Assembly (NCBI RefSeq): GCF_014836875.1
Contig: NZ_JACSQC010000007.1
Location: 126,555 to 190,554 of the forward strand
DNA: 64,000 nucleotides
Reading direction: 5' to 3'
From: Arthrobacter pullicola
GTDB lineage: Bacteria > Actinomycetota > Actinomycetes > Actinomycetales > Micrococcaceae
Made by a program: the position numbers and the translations under genes. Below the pieces are notes generated by a model. It was not told the DNA's origin. It saw nothing but the letters and a program-made list of their open reading frames with translations, and ran no database searches. This document shows positions 15,675 to 25,000 of this stretch, piece by piece. How positions within the stretch are numbered: position 1 is the stretch's first letter; each line of letters begins with the position of its first letter.

Positions 15675-17801
15675 GTGGTTCCCCTGGATACTGAGTACAA
15701 CGCCCGACACCTTTCCGTGCTCGAGGGCCTGGAAGCCGTGCGTAAGCGGCCCGGCATGTACATCGGCTCCACCGACTCCCGCGGGCTGATGCACTGCCTT
15801 TGGGAGATCATCGACAACTCCGTGGACGAGGCCCTGGCAGGCCACGGCCAGAGCATCCGGATCATCCTGCACGCGGACAACTCCGTGGAAATCCACGACG
15901 ACGGCCGCGGCATCCCGGTGGACATCGAACCCAAGACCGGGCTCTCCGGCGTCGAGGTCGTGTTCACCAAGCTCCATGCCGGCGGCAAATTCGGCGGCGG
16001 CTCCTACGCCGCCTCCGGCGGCCTGCACGGCGTCGGCGCATCAGTGGTCAATGCCCTCTCTTCCCGGCTTGATGTCCAGGTGGACCGGGCAGGCAAGACG
16101 TATCAGATGACGTTCCGCCGCGGAGAGCCGGGAGTTTTCGCTGACACCGGCTCCAAGCCGTCCCCGGACGCGAAGTTCACGCCCTTCCTTGAGAGTTCCA
16201 AACTGGAAGTGGTCGGAAAGGCCAAGCGCGGAGTGACCGGCACCCGGATCCGGTACTGGGCCGACCGACAGATCTTTACCCCGGACGCTAAATTCTCCTA
16301 CCCGGAGCTGGAGGCACGCGCCCGCCAGACGTCCTTCCTGGTGCCGGGCCTGCGTATTACCCTGCGCGACGAACGCCGGCTTCCCGGTACACCGGGTGCG
16401 GACGGTCCTGTCGAAGAGGTTTTCCACCACGACGGCGGCATCTCCGAGTTTGTCGACTTCCTCGCTGCGGATGCCCCGGTCACTGACATCTGGCGGCTGC
16501 ACGGCACCGGCAAGTTCAAGGAATCGGTTCCGGTGCTCGACGAGCGCGGGCACAGCCAGATTACCGAACTGGAACGCGACTGTGAGGTGGACATTGCCCT
16601 GCGCTGGGGGATTGGCTACGAAACCAACGTGCGCAGCTTCGTCAACATCATCGCCACGCCGAAGGGCGGTACACACCAGGCCGGCTTCGAGCAGGCACTG
16701 CTCAAAACCTTCCGTAAGGTCATCGAGGCCAACGCACGCAAACTCAAGGCGGGCAGCGACAAGATCGAGAAGGACGACGTTTTTGCGGGCCTCACCGCAG
16801 TTCTCACCGTCCGGCTGGCCGAACCGCAGTTCGAGGGCCAGACCAAGGAGATCCTGGGTACCTCTGCCGTCCGGGCCATCGTGTCCAAAGTTGTTGAAAA
16901 GGAAATCACGGCCCGGCTGAATTCCACGGCCCGCGGAGACAAGGCCCAGGCAGCCCAGCTGCTGGAAAAAGTCGTCTCGGAAATGAAGTCCCGCATCTCC
17001 GCCCGCGTGCACAAGGAGACCCAGCGCCGCAAGAACGCGCTGGAGACTTCCTCCATGCCGGTCAAGCTGGCCGACTGCCGCATCGATGACCCGGAGCGTT
17101 CGGAACTGTTCATCGTGGAAGGTGACTCGGCGCTGGGTACAGCCAAGATGGCCCGCTCCTCGGATTACCAGGCGCTGCTGCCAATCCGCGGCAAGATCCT
17201 CAACGTGCAGAAGGCCTCCGTGGCGGACATGCTCTCCAACGCCGAATGCGCGGCCTTGATCCAGGTGGTCGGCGCGGGCTCGGGACGCAGTTTCCAGCTC
17301 GATGCGCGCCGCTACGGCAAGGTGATTTTCATGACCGACGCCGACGTCGACGGAGCCCACATCCGTACCCTGCTCCTCACGCTGTTTTTCCGGTACATGC
17401 GCCCGCTGGTTGAAGACGGCCGTGTTTATGCTGCTGTTCCGCCCCTGCACCGGGTAGAGGTCATCAACCATGGCTCAAAAGCCAACGAGATGGTCTACAC
17501 CTACAGCGAGAAGGAGCTGCACCAGCTGCTTTCCCGGCTGGAGAAGGAAGGCAAGCGCTACAAGGAACCAATCCAGCGCTATAAGGGGCTGGGCGAAATG
17601 GACGCAGATCAGCTTGCCGAGACCACCATGGATCCGCGCCACCGTACGCTGCGCCGGATCCGTCTTAGCGAGGCAGCCGAAGCTAACCAGCACGTGGACG
17701 AAGCCACCTTCGAACTGCTCATGGGCAGCGATGTAGCTCCGCGCAAGGACTTCATCATTGCGGGGGCTGCCATGCTGGACCGGGACCGGATCGACGCCTA
17801 G
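15675..17801 (+). CDS. parE: DNA topoisomerase IV subunit B (type IIA, GyrB/ParE family)
   Basis: This 708-residue ATPase subunit works with the ParC-like subunit encoded at 30822-33317 to decatenate and relax DNA. The GHKL ATPase motifs are intact (WEIIDNSVDEALAG, DDGRGIPVD, GGLHGVGASVVNALS). The Toprim domain has EGDSALG and the metal-binding DADVDGAHIRTL, and the C-terminus has RYKGLGEM. Location away from dnaA/gyrA and pairing with a separate ParC gene in the window favour topoisomerase IV over gyrase, although the proteins are close relatives. The GTG start follows GAGGAG at somewhat long spacing. Confidence 0.9.
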   Translation: MVPLDTEYNARHLSVLEGLEAVRKRPGMYIGSTDSRGLMHCLWEIIDNSVDEALAGHGQSIRIILHADNSVEIHDDGRGIPVDIEPKTGLSGVEVVFTKLHAGGKFGGGSYAASGGLHGVGASVVNALSSRLDVQVDRAGKTYQMTFRRGEPGVFADTGSKPSPDAKFTPFLESSKLEVVGKAKRGVTGTRIRYWADRQIFTPDAKFSYPELEARARQTSFLVPGLRITLRDERRLPGTPGADGPVEEVFHHDGGISEFVDFLAADAPVTDIWRLHGTGKFKESVPVLDERGHSQITELERDCEVDIALRWGIGYETNVRSFVNIIATPKGGTHQAGFEQALLKTFRKVIEANARKLKAGSDKIEKDDVFAGLTAVLTVRLAEPQFEGQTKEILGTSAVRAIVSKVVEKEITARLNSTARGDKAQAAQLLEKVVSEMKSRISARVHKETQRRKNALETSSMPVKLADCRIDDPERSELFIVEGDSALGTAKMARSSDYQALLPIRGKILNVQKASVADMLSNAECAALIQVVGAGSGRSFQLDARRYGKVIFMTDADVDGAHIRTLLLTLFFRYMRPLVEDGRVYAAVPPLHRVEVINHGSKANEMVYTYSEKELHQLLSRLEKEGKRYKEPIQRYKGLGEMDADQLAETTMDPRHRTLRRIRLSEAAEANQHVDEATFELLMGSDVAPRKDFIIAGAAMLDRDRIDA

Positions 17802-17833
17802 GGGCTGGAGCCTGCCCCAGCGCAGATGTGAGC

Positions 17834-18799
17834 CTAGTGAATCAGGCCGGGTGCGAACAGGAGCACGGTAGGCACCGCCAGGAGCAGCACGGAGCACGCC
17901 CGGATGAGCAGGCTCGCCCATTGTGCGAGCGGCGGCTGCGGTGTGAGCAACCGGCTCAGCCGCCCGGCCATGCCCACGGTCTCCGTGCTGCCGCCGCCGG
18001 CGACCGCGGCGGTGCTGACTGCCGGGATGCTGGCGGGGGATTCAGCCCCGGATCCCGATCCCACGATGGCTACGGCCCGGATGAGGGTCTGGCGGTCCAC
18101 CTTCTTCAGTGCTTCGTCGTCGGCCAGCATTTCGATCAGCTCGTTGACGGACCGCTGGGCCAGCTGGGATGTCGGCAGCCACGGAAGTGCGGCCCGCCAG
18201 GCGGCAAAGGCCCACAGCAGCAGGTGGTGGCGCTGGCTCAGGTGAGCCTTCTCATGCGTCATGACCGCGGACAACTCCGACTCGGTGAGGATGTCCATCA
18301 GCCCATCGGACAGCACTGTCACGGACTGCGCTCCACCCGGAAGGCAGTACGCCACCGGCGAGGGATGCTGGATGACCAGGGTTGCGGGTGCGTCCTGGGA
18401 AGGCGAGCTGAGCAGGTTGAGCATGTCCCGGTGGCGGCGCCGCGCGGTCTGGATGCGGTAAAACGTCAGCAGCAGCGTAAAGACCAGGTGGGCCGAGAGC
18501 AGCAGTGCTGCGCTGATGGCGAAAACATGGACCAGGCCGAGGGTCTCGGCCGGCCGGCGCTGGATCAGGATGTCCCAGAGGGCGGCGATGCCCTGCGCGA
18601 GATTTTCGCCTATGGGTTCAAGGCCCCACGTCAGCATCGCGCCGATCATTGACAGGCCGCCGGCAAGGGCGATTGCCTGCCACAGCATCATCGCCGTAAA
18701 GGGGGAGCGCGCCGGCCATTTGGCGCGCGAAAGCACCACGGGCACAGGCCAGGCAAGGATTATCGCCAGCCCGGCAAGGAAGTAGGAAGCCCAGAACAT
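17834..18799 (-). CDS. M56-family membrane metalloprotease (BlaR1/MecR1-like, no sensor domain)
   Basis: This 321-residue protein has hydrophobic segments at about 3-22, 35-60, 88-115, 188-205 and 295-315, and the zinc motif HEKAH at residues 182-186. It matches the membrane protease half of BlaR1 but ends without the penicillin-binding sensor domain (BlaR1 is near 600 residues), so beta-lactam sensing in the classic way is unlikely. In such pairs the protease cleaves or inactivates the BlaI-type repressor. That repressor gene lies directly upstream, 21 bases away, in the same direction. The pair is divergent from cydABDC, which suggests it senses a respiratory or envelope signal (inference). 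Confidence 0.85.
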   Translation of the reverse strand: MFWASYFLAGLAIILAWPVPVVLSRAKWPARSPFTAMMLWQAIALAGGLSMIGAMLTWGLEPIGENLAQGIAALWDILIQRRPAETLGLVHVFAISAALLLSAHLVFTLLLTFYRIQTARRRHRDMLNLLSSPSQDAPATLVIQHPSPVAYCLPGGAQSVTVLSDGLMDILTESELSAVMTHEKAHLSQRHHLLLWAFAAWRAALPWLPTSQLAQRSVNELIEMLADDEALKKVDRQTLIRAVAIVGSGSGAESPASIPAVSTAAVAGGGSTETVGMAGRLSRLLTPQPPLAQWASLLIRACSVLLLAVPTVLLFAPGLIH

Positions 18800-18820
18800 A
18801 TGGCGCGCTGTCCCGCCGGA

Positions 18821-19192
18821 CTAGGCGCCTTCCAGCAGCTTGCGCAGGGTCTCGGCTTCGGTAGCAGAGACGGAGCCAACGAACCGGGCGAGAACCGCCT
18901 CGCGGTCATTGGCTGACCCCAGAACCTCGTGCATCAGTTCGGCGGTGTGCTCCGCCCGGGAAGTCACAGCGCGGTAGCGGTGCGGGCGGATGTCGCGTTC
19001 GCGCGCCACCAGGCCCTTCTTCTCGAGCCGGGACAGGACTGTAAGCACAGTGGTGACAGCGAGGCCTTTGGCTTCGGCGCGCCCGGCGTCGTTCTGCGCG
19101 AGCTGTTCCCTCAGCTCATTGGCGGTGGCAGCCTCGGGGGACTCCCACAGCAGGTCCATCATCGCCCGTTCAAGCTCTCCGAGAGTCGCCAT
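18821..19192 (-). CDS. BlaI/MecI-family transcriptional repressor
   Basis: This 123-residue winged-helix protein has the BlaI/MecI/CopY pattern: LGELERAMMDLLWE opening helix, recognition region LAVTTVLTVLSRLEKKGLVARE, a wing with RPHRYRAV, and a C-terminal dimerisation helix pair. ATG at 19192 follows AAGGA; the longer open frame upstream lacks support. It is transcribed with the M56 protease and faces cydA across 229 bases containing three palindromes of BlaI-operator style. Auto-repression and repression of cydA are likely but inferred. Confidence 0.88.
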   Translation of the reverse strand: MATLGELERAMMDLLWESPEAATANELREQLAQNDAGRAEAKGLAVTTVLTVLSRLEKKGLVARERDIRPHRYRAVTSRAEHTAELMHEVLGSANDREAVLARFVGSVSATEAETLRKLLEGA

Positions 19193-19322
19193 ATTCCGTT
19201 CCTTCTTCATTCGGTCTTTCGTTGGGTCCCCGCCGGGGGCGTCCCCGGGCTGGATATCCGCCGAAGCCAGACCCAAATAGTTGTGACGAGAGGGTTAACA
19301 ATACCGGCTTTTAGGACTAGTC

Positions 19323-19337
19323 TCTACGTCTTGTAGA
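19323..19337. promoter_or_regulatory. Operator box 1, blaI-cydA region
   Basis: TCTAC-GTCTT-GTAGA, a palindrome of the TTCTAC-N5-GTAGAA type with 5-bp arms. Its centre is 33 bases from box 2. Confidence 0.55.
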
Positions 19338-19354
19338 AATAAGTCTCCAAAGTG

Positions 19355-19371
19355 TTCTACGATCTGTAGAA
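19355..19371. promoter_or_regulatory. Operator box 2, blaI-cydA region
   Basis: TTCTAC-GATCT-GTAGAA with 6-bp perfect arms. A TACGAT hexamer inside it (19358-19363) could double as a -10 for cydA, though no good -35 is seen. Confidence 0.65.
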
Positions 19372-19378
19372 GAAACTT

Positions 19379-19395
19379 TTCTACTCGTTGTAGAA
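19379..19395. promoter_or_regulatory. Operator box 3, blaI-cydA region
   Basis: TTCTAC-TCGTT-GTAGAA with 6-bp perfect arms, 24 bases centre to centre from box 2 and 27 bases before the cydA start. Bound repressor here would block cydA transcription or elongation. Confidence 0.65.
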
Positions 19396-19421
19396 CTTGC
19401 CTCAACTGAAGGATTCCTCAC

Positions 19422-21023
19422 GTGGAAGCACTGGAGATTGCCCGCTGGCAATTCGGCATCACAACCGTCTATCACTTCCTGATGGTTCCACTGACCATCG
19501 GGCTCGGGCTGGTTGTAGCCTCGCTGCAGACCGCCTGGGTACGCACCGGCAAGGAAGAATACCTCCGCCTTACCAAGTTCTGGGGGAAGCTCTTCCTCAT
19601 CAACTTCATCATGGGTGTAGCCACCGGGCTGGTGCAGGAATTCCAGTTCGGCATGGCCTGGAGCGAGTACAGCCGGTTCGTCGGCGACGTCTTTGGCGCG
19701 CCGCTGGCGCTGGAGTCCCTGCTCGCCTTCTTCACCGAGTCCGTGTTCCTTGGGCTGTGGATCTTTGGGTGGCAAAGGCTCCCGAAGAAACTGCATCTGG
19801 CCACGATCTGGCTGGCCACCGGGGCCTCGGCCCTGTCCGCCTACTTCATCCTGGCTGCCAACTCCTGGATGCAGCACCCGGTCGGAGTTGAACTGGTCGA
19901 CGGCCGTGCCGTCATGACCGATATCTGGGCAGTCCTGACCAACAACACGCTGCTGGTTGCCTTCCCGCACACCATCACCGGCGCCTTTGCCGTCGCCGGC
20001 GGCTTCCTGCTGGGAATCTCCTGGTACCACCTGTGGAAGCGGCGCCGCGACGGCATCGACACTGTCGATGAAAACGGCCGCGTGGTCGTGGGCGAAAACG
20101 CTGCCATCGGGCGTGACAAGACGGACTACGCCGTGTGGATCAAGGCGCTGCGGGTTGGTGCCGCCGTCGCCCTCGTTGCCTTTGCCGGCACAGCGATCAC
20201 CGGCGACCTGCAGGCCAAACTGATGTTCGAACAGCAGCCCATGAAGATGGCGGCAGCCGAAGCTGCCTGCCACAACGGCACCTCCTTCTCCGTCCTGTCC
20301 GTCGGCGATGTCGGCGCGCAGAACTGCGAGGATGTCAAGACCCTGATCGAGGTCCCCGGCCTGCTGTCCTTCCTGGCCAACGGCGACTTTGAGACCGAGG
20401 TCGACGGCGTCAACACCCTCATTCCGGAGTACCAGGAGAAGTACGGCACCCACCTGCCGGACGATCCGATGTACGGGGAGCAGGCCGGTGCCGAAATCAA
20501 CTATCTCCCCGTGATGTCCGTGACGTACTGGGGCTTCCGGATCATGATCGGCTTCGGCGCCATCGCTGCTGCCGCCGCCGCCGTCGCCCTCTGGGTCACC
20601 CGCAAGGGCACGGTTCCGCAGTCCAAGTGGCTGATGCGCCTGGCCGTGTTCGGCATCCTGGCTCCGTTCGGCGCCAACAGCGCCGGCTGGATCTTCACCG
20701 AAATGGGCCGACAGCCGTTCGTCGTTGTGCCCAACCCCAGCTTCACGGGTATCGACAATGTCTTTATGTTCACCGCCGCGGCAGTCTCGCCGGGAGTGAG
20801 CCGGGCCGAGCTGCTGTTTTCCGTCATCTCCTTCACGGTGGTCTACCTGGCCCTGCTGGTCGTGGAGGTGAAACTGCTCTTCAAATACGTGCGGGGCGGG
20901 GTTCCCTCAGCGATGCCTGAGCTGGTCCACGCCGGCGATTCCGGCGACGGTCCGGATTCGGAGGATACTCCGGACAAACCAGGCGGACGGAAGTCCGACG
21001 ACGTCCTTGATTTCGCCTACTAG
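19422..21023 (+). CDS. cydA: Cytochrome bd ubiquinol oxidase subunit I
   Basis: This 533-residue integral membrane protein carries the haem groups and quinol site of the high-affinity terminal oxidase. It starts EIARWQFGITTVYH, where His18 corresponds to the b595 ligand His19 of E. coli. The GRQPF segment replaces the usual GRQPW, and the Q-loop is of the short actinobacterial type. About nine membrane helices are visible. The GTG start follows GAAGGA. It heads the operon cydA-cydB-cydDC and lies behind three palindromic operators next to a BlaI-type repressor gene. Confidence 0.96.
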   Translation: MEALEIARWQFGITTVYHFLMVPLTIGLGLVVASLQTAWVRTGKEEYLRLTKFWGKLFLINFIMGVATGLVQEFQFGMAWSEYSRFVGDVFGAPLALESLLAFFTESVFLGLWIFGWQRLPKKLHLATIWLATGASALSAYFILAANSWMQHPVGVELVDGRAVMTDIWAVLTNNTLLVAFPHTITGAFAVAGGFLLGISWYHLWKRRRDGIDTVDENGRVVVGENAAIGRDKTDYAVWIKALRVGAAVALVAFAGTAITGDLQAKLMFEQQPMKMAAAEAACHNGTSFSVLSVGDVGAQNCEDVKTLIEVPGLLSFLANGDFETEVDGVNTLIPEYQEKYGTHLPDDPMYGEQAGAEINYLPVMSVTYWGFRIMIGFGAIAAAAAAVALWVTRKGTVPQSKWLMRLAVFGILAPFGANSAGWIFTEMGRQPFVVVPNPSFTGIDNVFMFTAAAVSPGVSRAELLFSVISFTVVYLALLVVEVKLLFKYVRGGVPSAMPELVHAGDSGDGPDSEDTPDKPGGRKSDDVLDFAY

Positions 21024-21041
21024 CGCCACCGGAGACCGAAA

Positions 21042-22058
21042 ATGACGCTTCCAACAATCTGGTTCATCGTTATCGCCTTCCTGTGGGTCGGCTATCTCTT
21101 CCTGGAAGGCTTCGACCTGGGCGTGGGCATGCTCATGAAGCTCTTTGCCCGCAATGAACGCGACCGCCGCGTGCTGCTGAACACCATCGGCCCCGTCTGG
21201 GACGGAAACGAGGTGTGGCTGATTACCGCCGGTGCCATGACGTTCGCGGCCTTCCCCTTCTGGTACGCAGCCCTGTTCTCGGCTCTCTACGTGCCGCTGG
21301 TACTGGTGCTGCTGGGACTGATTTTCCGCGCCGTGTCCATCGAATACCGCGGCAAGCACGATTCAGACCGCTGGCGGAGCCGCTGGGACTGGGCCATGTC
21401 GCTGGGTTCGTTTGTCAGCGCCTTCGGCGTCGGCGCCGCCCTGGCCCTGACTTCCACGGGCCTGCCGCTGAATGAAAACGGGGACCGCGTGGGTGGAGCC
21501 TTCGCCTGGCTCACCCCCTGGGCCGTCGTTGGCGGGCTCGCCGTGGTCGGTTTCAGCCTGATCCATGCCTGCGCCTTCCTCATGCTCAAGACCGACGGCG
21601 AAATCCGCGCCCGCGCCCGCCGCGCCCTGGTCCGCTGGCTTCCGCTGGGTATCCTGCCGCTGGCTGCCTGGGCCGTCGGCGTGCAGGTCCTCAACGGGGA
21701 CGCCTTCTCGCTGGTGCCGCTGATTATCGCTGTTGTTGCCGTGGTGATTGCCTGGCGCATGGCCCACCTGGGCAAGGAAGGCCTGGCTTTCACCTTCCTG
21801 GGTCTGTTCCTGCTGGCCGGAGCCGTCTCGATTTTCGCGGCCATGTACCCCGTGGTGCTGCCGTCCACACTGGATTCCGCCTGGAACCTGACCGTCGAGA
21901 ACGCGTCCTCCAGCCCCTACACCCTGCAGGTCATGACCTGGGTGTCCGTGTTCGGCCTGCCGATTGTGCTGCTCTACCAGGGCTGGACCTACTGGGTTTT
22001 CCGCAAGCGCGTTTCGGCTGACTCCATCCCTGCCGTCCATAAGGTCAACGCCCAGTGA
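21042..22058 (+). CDS. cydB: Cytochrome bd ubiquinol oxidase subunit II
   Basis: This 338-residue membrane protein forms the oxidase with CydA. It starts LPTIWFIVIAFLWVGYLFLEGFDLGVGML, the typical CydB first helix, and contains GPVWDGNEVWLI. About eight helices are present and the length is normal. It starts 18 bases after cydA. Its stop overlaps the start of cydDC by 4 bases (GTGA), showing translational coupling. Confidence 0.96.
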   Translation: MTLPTIWFIVIAFLWVGYLFLEGFDLGVGMLMKLFARNERDRRVLLNTIGPVWDGNEVWLITAGAMTFAAFPFWYAALFSALYVPLVLVLLGLIFRAVSIEYRGKHDSDRWRSRWDWAMSLGSFVSAFGVGAALALTSTGLPLNENGDRVGGAFAWLTPWAVVGGLAVVGFSLIHACAFLMLKTDGEIRARARRALVRWLPLGILPLAAWAVGVQVLNGDAFSLVPLIIAVVAVVIAWRMAHLGKEGLAFTFLGLFLLAGAVSIFAAMYPVVLPSTLDSAWNLTVENASSSPYTLQVMTWVSVFGLPIVLLYQGWTYWVFRKRVSADSIPAVHKVNAQ

Positions 22059-25000
22059 AACCAGTCCTTCCCGTCAGCGCCACCAGCCGCCGGGCCCTCT
22101 ACCTGCTGGGCCTGCTCGCGGCGGTGAAGGCCGCAGGCCTGGTCCTGCTTGCCACCGGCATCGCCGCCGGCATTGCAGGGCTGGCCGGCGGCGGCCCGGA
22201 CTGGGGATACGTTGCAGCAACCGGAGTGTCCGGCGCGCTGCTGCGTTCCCTTGCCATGTGGGCCCAGGACACTGTGGCCCAGCGGGCCGCCGCGGGCGTG
22301 AAGGACGAACTGCGCAGCCAACTCACCAACCGCGTATTGGAAGACGGTGGATCGGTTCCCGGGATGGGCAGCGGTTCGCTCAGTGTGCTCCTGACCCGCG
22401 GCCTTGACGGACTGGACAACTATTACGCCAAGTACCTGCCCGCGCTGGTCACCTGTGCCGTGGTGCCGCTGCTGGTGGGCGCGCGCATCCTGGCAGCCGA
22501 CTGGATCAGCGCCGTCGTGATTGTGCTGACCGTTCCGCTGGTACCGGTGTTTATGGTGCTGATCGGCCTGCACACCGGAGATAAGACTGCCAAGGCCATC
22601 GACGCGCTGAACCGGCTCTCGGACAACATGCTGGAACTGGCCAAGGGCCTTCCGGTGCTGGTCGGTCTGGGCCGCGCCCAGGCACAGACCCGTGCGCTCC
22701 GCGACGTCGCCGACCGGTACCGTAAGACCACCCTGGAAACGCTGCGGGTCGCTTTCCTCTCCTCCCTCGCGCTGGAACTCATTGCGACCATCTCCGTGGC
22801 CGTGGTGGCCGTCTTCATCGGCGTCCGCCTGGTTCACGGAGACATGCCGCTGGAAATGGGGCTCCTGGCACTGATCCTGGCGCCGGAGTGCTACCAGCCG
22901 CTGCGTGACCTGGGAACCGCGCACCACGCCAGCGAAGACGGGCTGGAAGCCCTGAAGCGGACCAATGCTGTTTTGGATGCTCCCGCAGCCAAACCGCTTT
23001 CCCGCTCAGCCAACGGAACCGGACACACCGCCGGCCCCGGACTAAGTGTCAGGGGACTGACCGTCCGCTATCCCGGTCGTGCCGAACCCGTGCTCAAGGG
23101 CCTGGAGTTCACAGTGCCCCAGGGAAGCATCGCCGCACTGACCGGTCCCAGCGGCAGCGGAAAGACCACGGTCCTGGAAATCCTGGCTGGCCTGCGCCGC
23201 AGCGGTTCCGGGACCGAAATCTCCGGAGCTGCAGAGGGAATCGACCGTGATGCCATCGCCTGGATCCCGCAGCACCCCGTACTTGTCGAGGACACCGTCG
23301 AGGCGGAGCTTGGCCTGTACTCCGGACTGGCCGACCCGGGCGAGCGGCGCCGGGCCGCGCGCCGCGCGCTGGCTGAAATCGGCGCAGCGCACCTGCTGGA
23401 GGCACAGTCCGGGGACCTCAGCCCCGGCGAGCAGCGCCGGGTTGCCGTTGCCCGGGCCATCGCCCGCATCCAGAACGGCTCCGGTGTCCGGGTCCTGCTG
23501 GCCGACGAGCCCACCGCGCACCTGGACTCCCGCAGCGCTGCCGCAGTCCGTGCTGCCCTGTCCCGCCTGCGGGGACACTGCACAGTCCTGCTCGTAGCCC
23601 ACGATCCGGAAACCGCGGCCCTTGCAGACACCGTTATCTCCGTCTCCGGCAGCGTGAGCCCCGCCGGCGTCCTCCGGCAGGCCGCCGGGGAAGCAGACCC
23701 CGCCCCCCTGCGGCAGGAGGAGGCCCAGGTACCCGCCGGCCCCGCTGCCACGGACACGCAGGGCATCAAGCGCCAGCCGCTCTGGAAAAACCTGCTCATC
23801 CTTCGTCCATGGAGTCCCCGGTTCCTGCAGGCGCTGGCCTACGGCACCGGCGCCACCATCTTCGCCGTTGCCTTGAGCGCCCTGTCCGGATGGCTGATTG
23901 TCAGGGCTTCCGAGCAGCCGCCCATCCTCTACCTGCTGACAGCGATCGTCGGCGTCAGGTTCTTCGGAATCGGACGCGCCGTGCTGCGGTACCGCGAACG
24001 CCTGCACCTGCACGACGCCGTGTTCCGGGCCACCAACTCCATCCGCATCCGGCTCTGGAACGGGCTCCTGAACCGCCCCGAAGGCTGGCGCCGGCTGTCC
24101 CGCGGCGGCGGAGCGCTGGAACGGCTGGTGGGCGACGTCGATGAACTGCGCGATATCGCCCCCCGGGTGGTGTTTGCGCCGCTGACAGGCTTTGTGACCG
24201 CTGCCGCCGCGTGCGCGGCGACCTGGATCCTTGTGCCCGAGGCCATCTGGGTCCAGATCGGCCTCTGCCTGATCGGACTGGTGGGCTCGCCGCTGCTGGC
24301 CCACTGGGCTGATGCCTCCGCCCGTGCCCGGACGGTGACACTGCAGTCACGGGCCATGGCCGGAATGACCAAGCTGCTGGCTGCCGCACCGGACCTGGAA
24401 GGGAACAGCAGCTCAGGGCCGGTGCTTGAGCGTCAGCGAAGCTACGATTCAGCCGCCGCGCATGCCGTCCGCCGCAGTGCCTGGGCCCAGGGCCTGGCCA
24501 ATGCAGTCACAGCTTTGGCCTGCGCCGGATCCGCACTGTGGATCATGACTCTTGCCCAGGACGCGCCTGCAACGGTCGCCGCAGTGATCGTGCTGATGCA
24601 GCTGGCGCTGCTGGAGTGCTTTGCCGCCGTAAACGGTTCCATCCAGCAGCTCGGTGCCTGGCGGATCCTCGGAGACAAGGTCCTTCCGGACCTGGGTTCC
24701 AGCGAGGTGGACCCGGGGACGGCCCCGGAGGCCGGACAATCAGCCGCAGAAGCGGCGGCGTTGGACTCCGGTCGGACAGCCCCCCGGCGGGCTGGAAGCC
24801 TTGAACTGCACGGTATCCACTACCGCTATCCCGGTGCCGCCGCCGATGTGCTCGATGGTGTGGACCTGGTCCTGAAGCCCGGCGACTGGCTGGCTGTCAC
24901 CGGCGAATCCGGCAGCGGAAAATCCACGCTGCTCGGGGTGCTGCTTGGCTTCCTGGAGCCTCAGCGGGGCACCTTCCTCATCGACGGAGAACCTGCCTCG

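Noticed and set aside
16041-17471. Minus-strand open frame opposite parE
   Set aside because: Shadow of parE; His/Gln/Asp-rich translation with no family likeness.
17801-17818. Hairpin GGGGC/GCCCC between parE and the M56 gene
   Set aside because: Only 5 base pairs and no T run; could be chance in GC-rich DNA.
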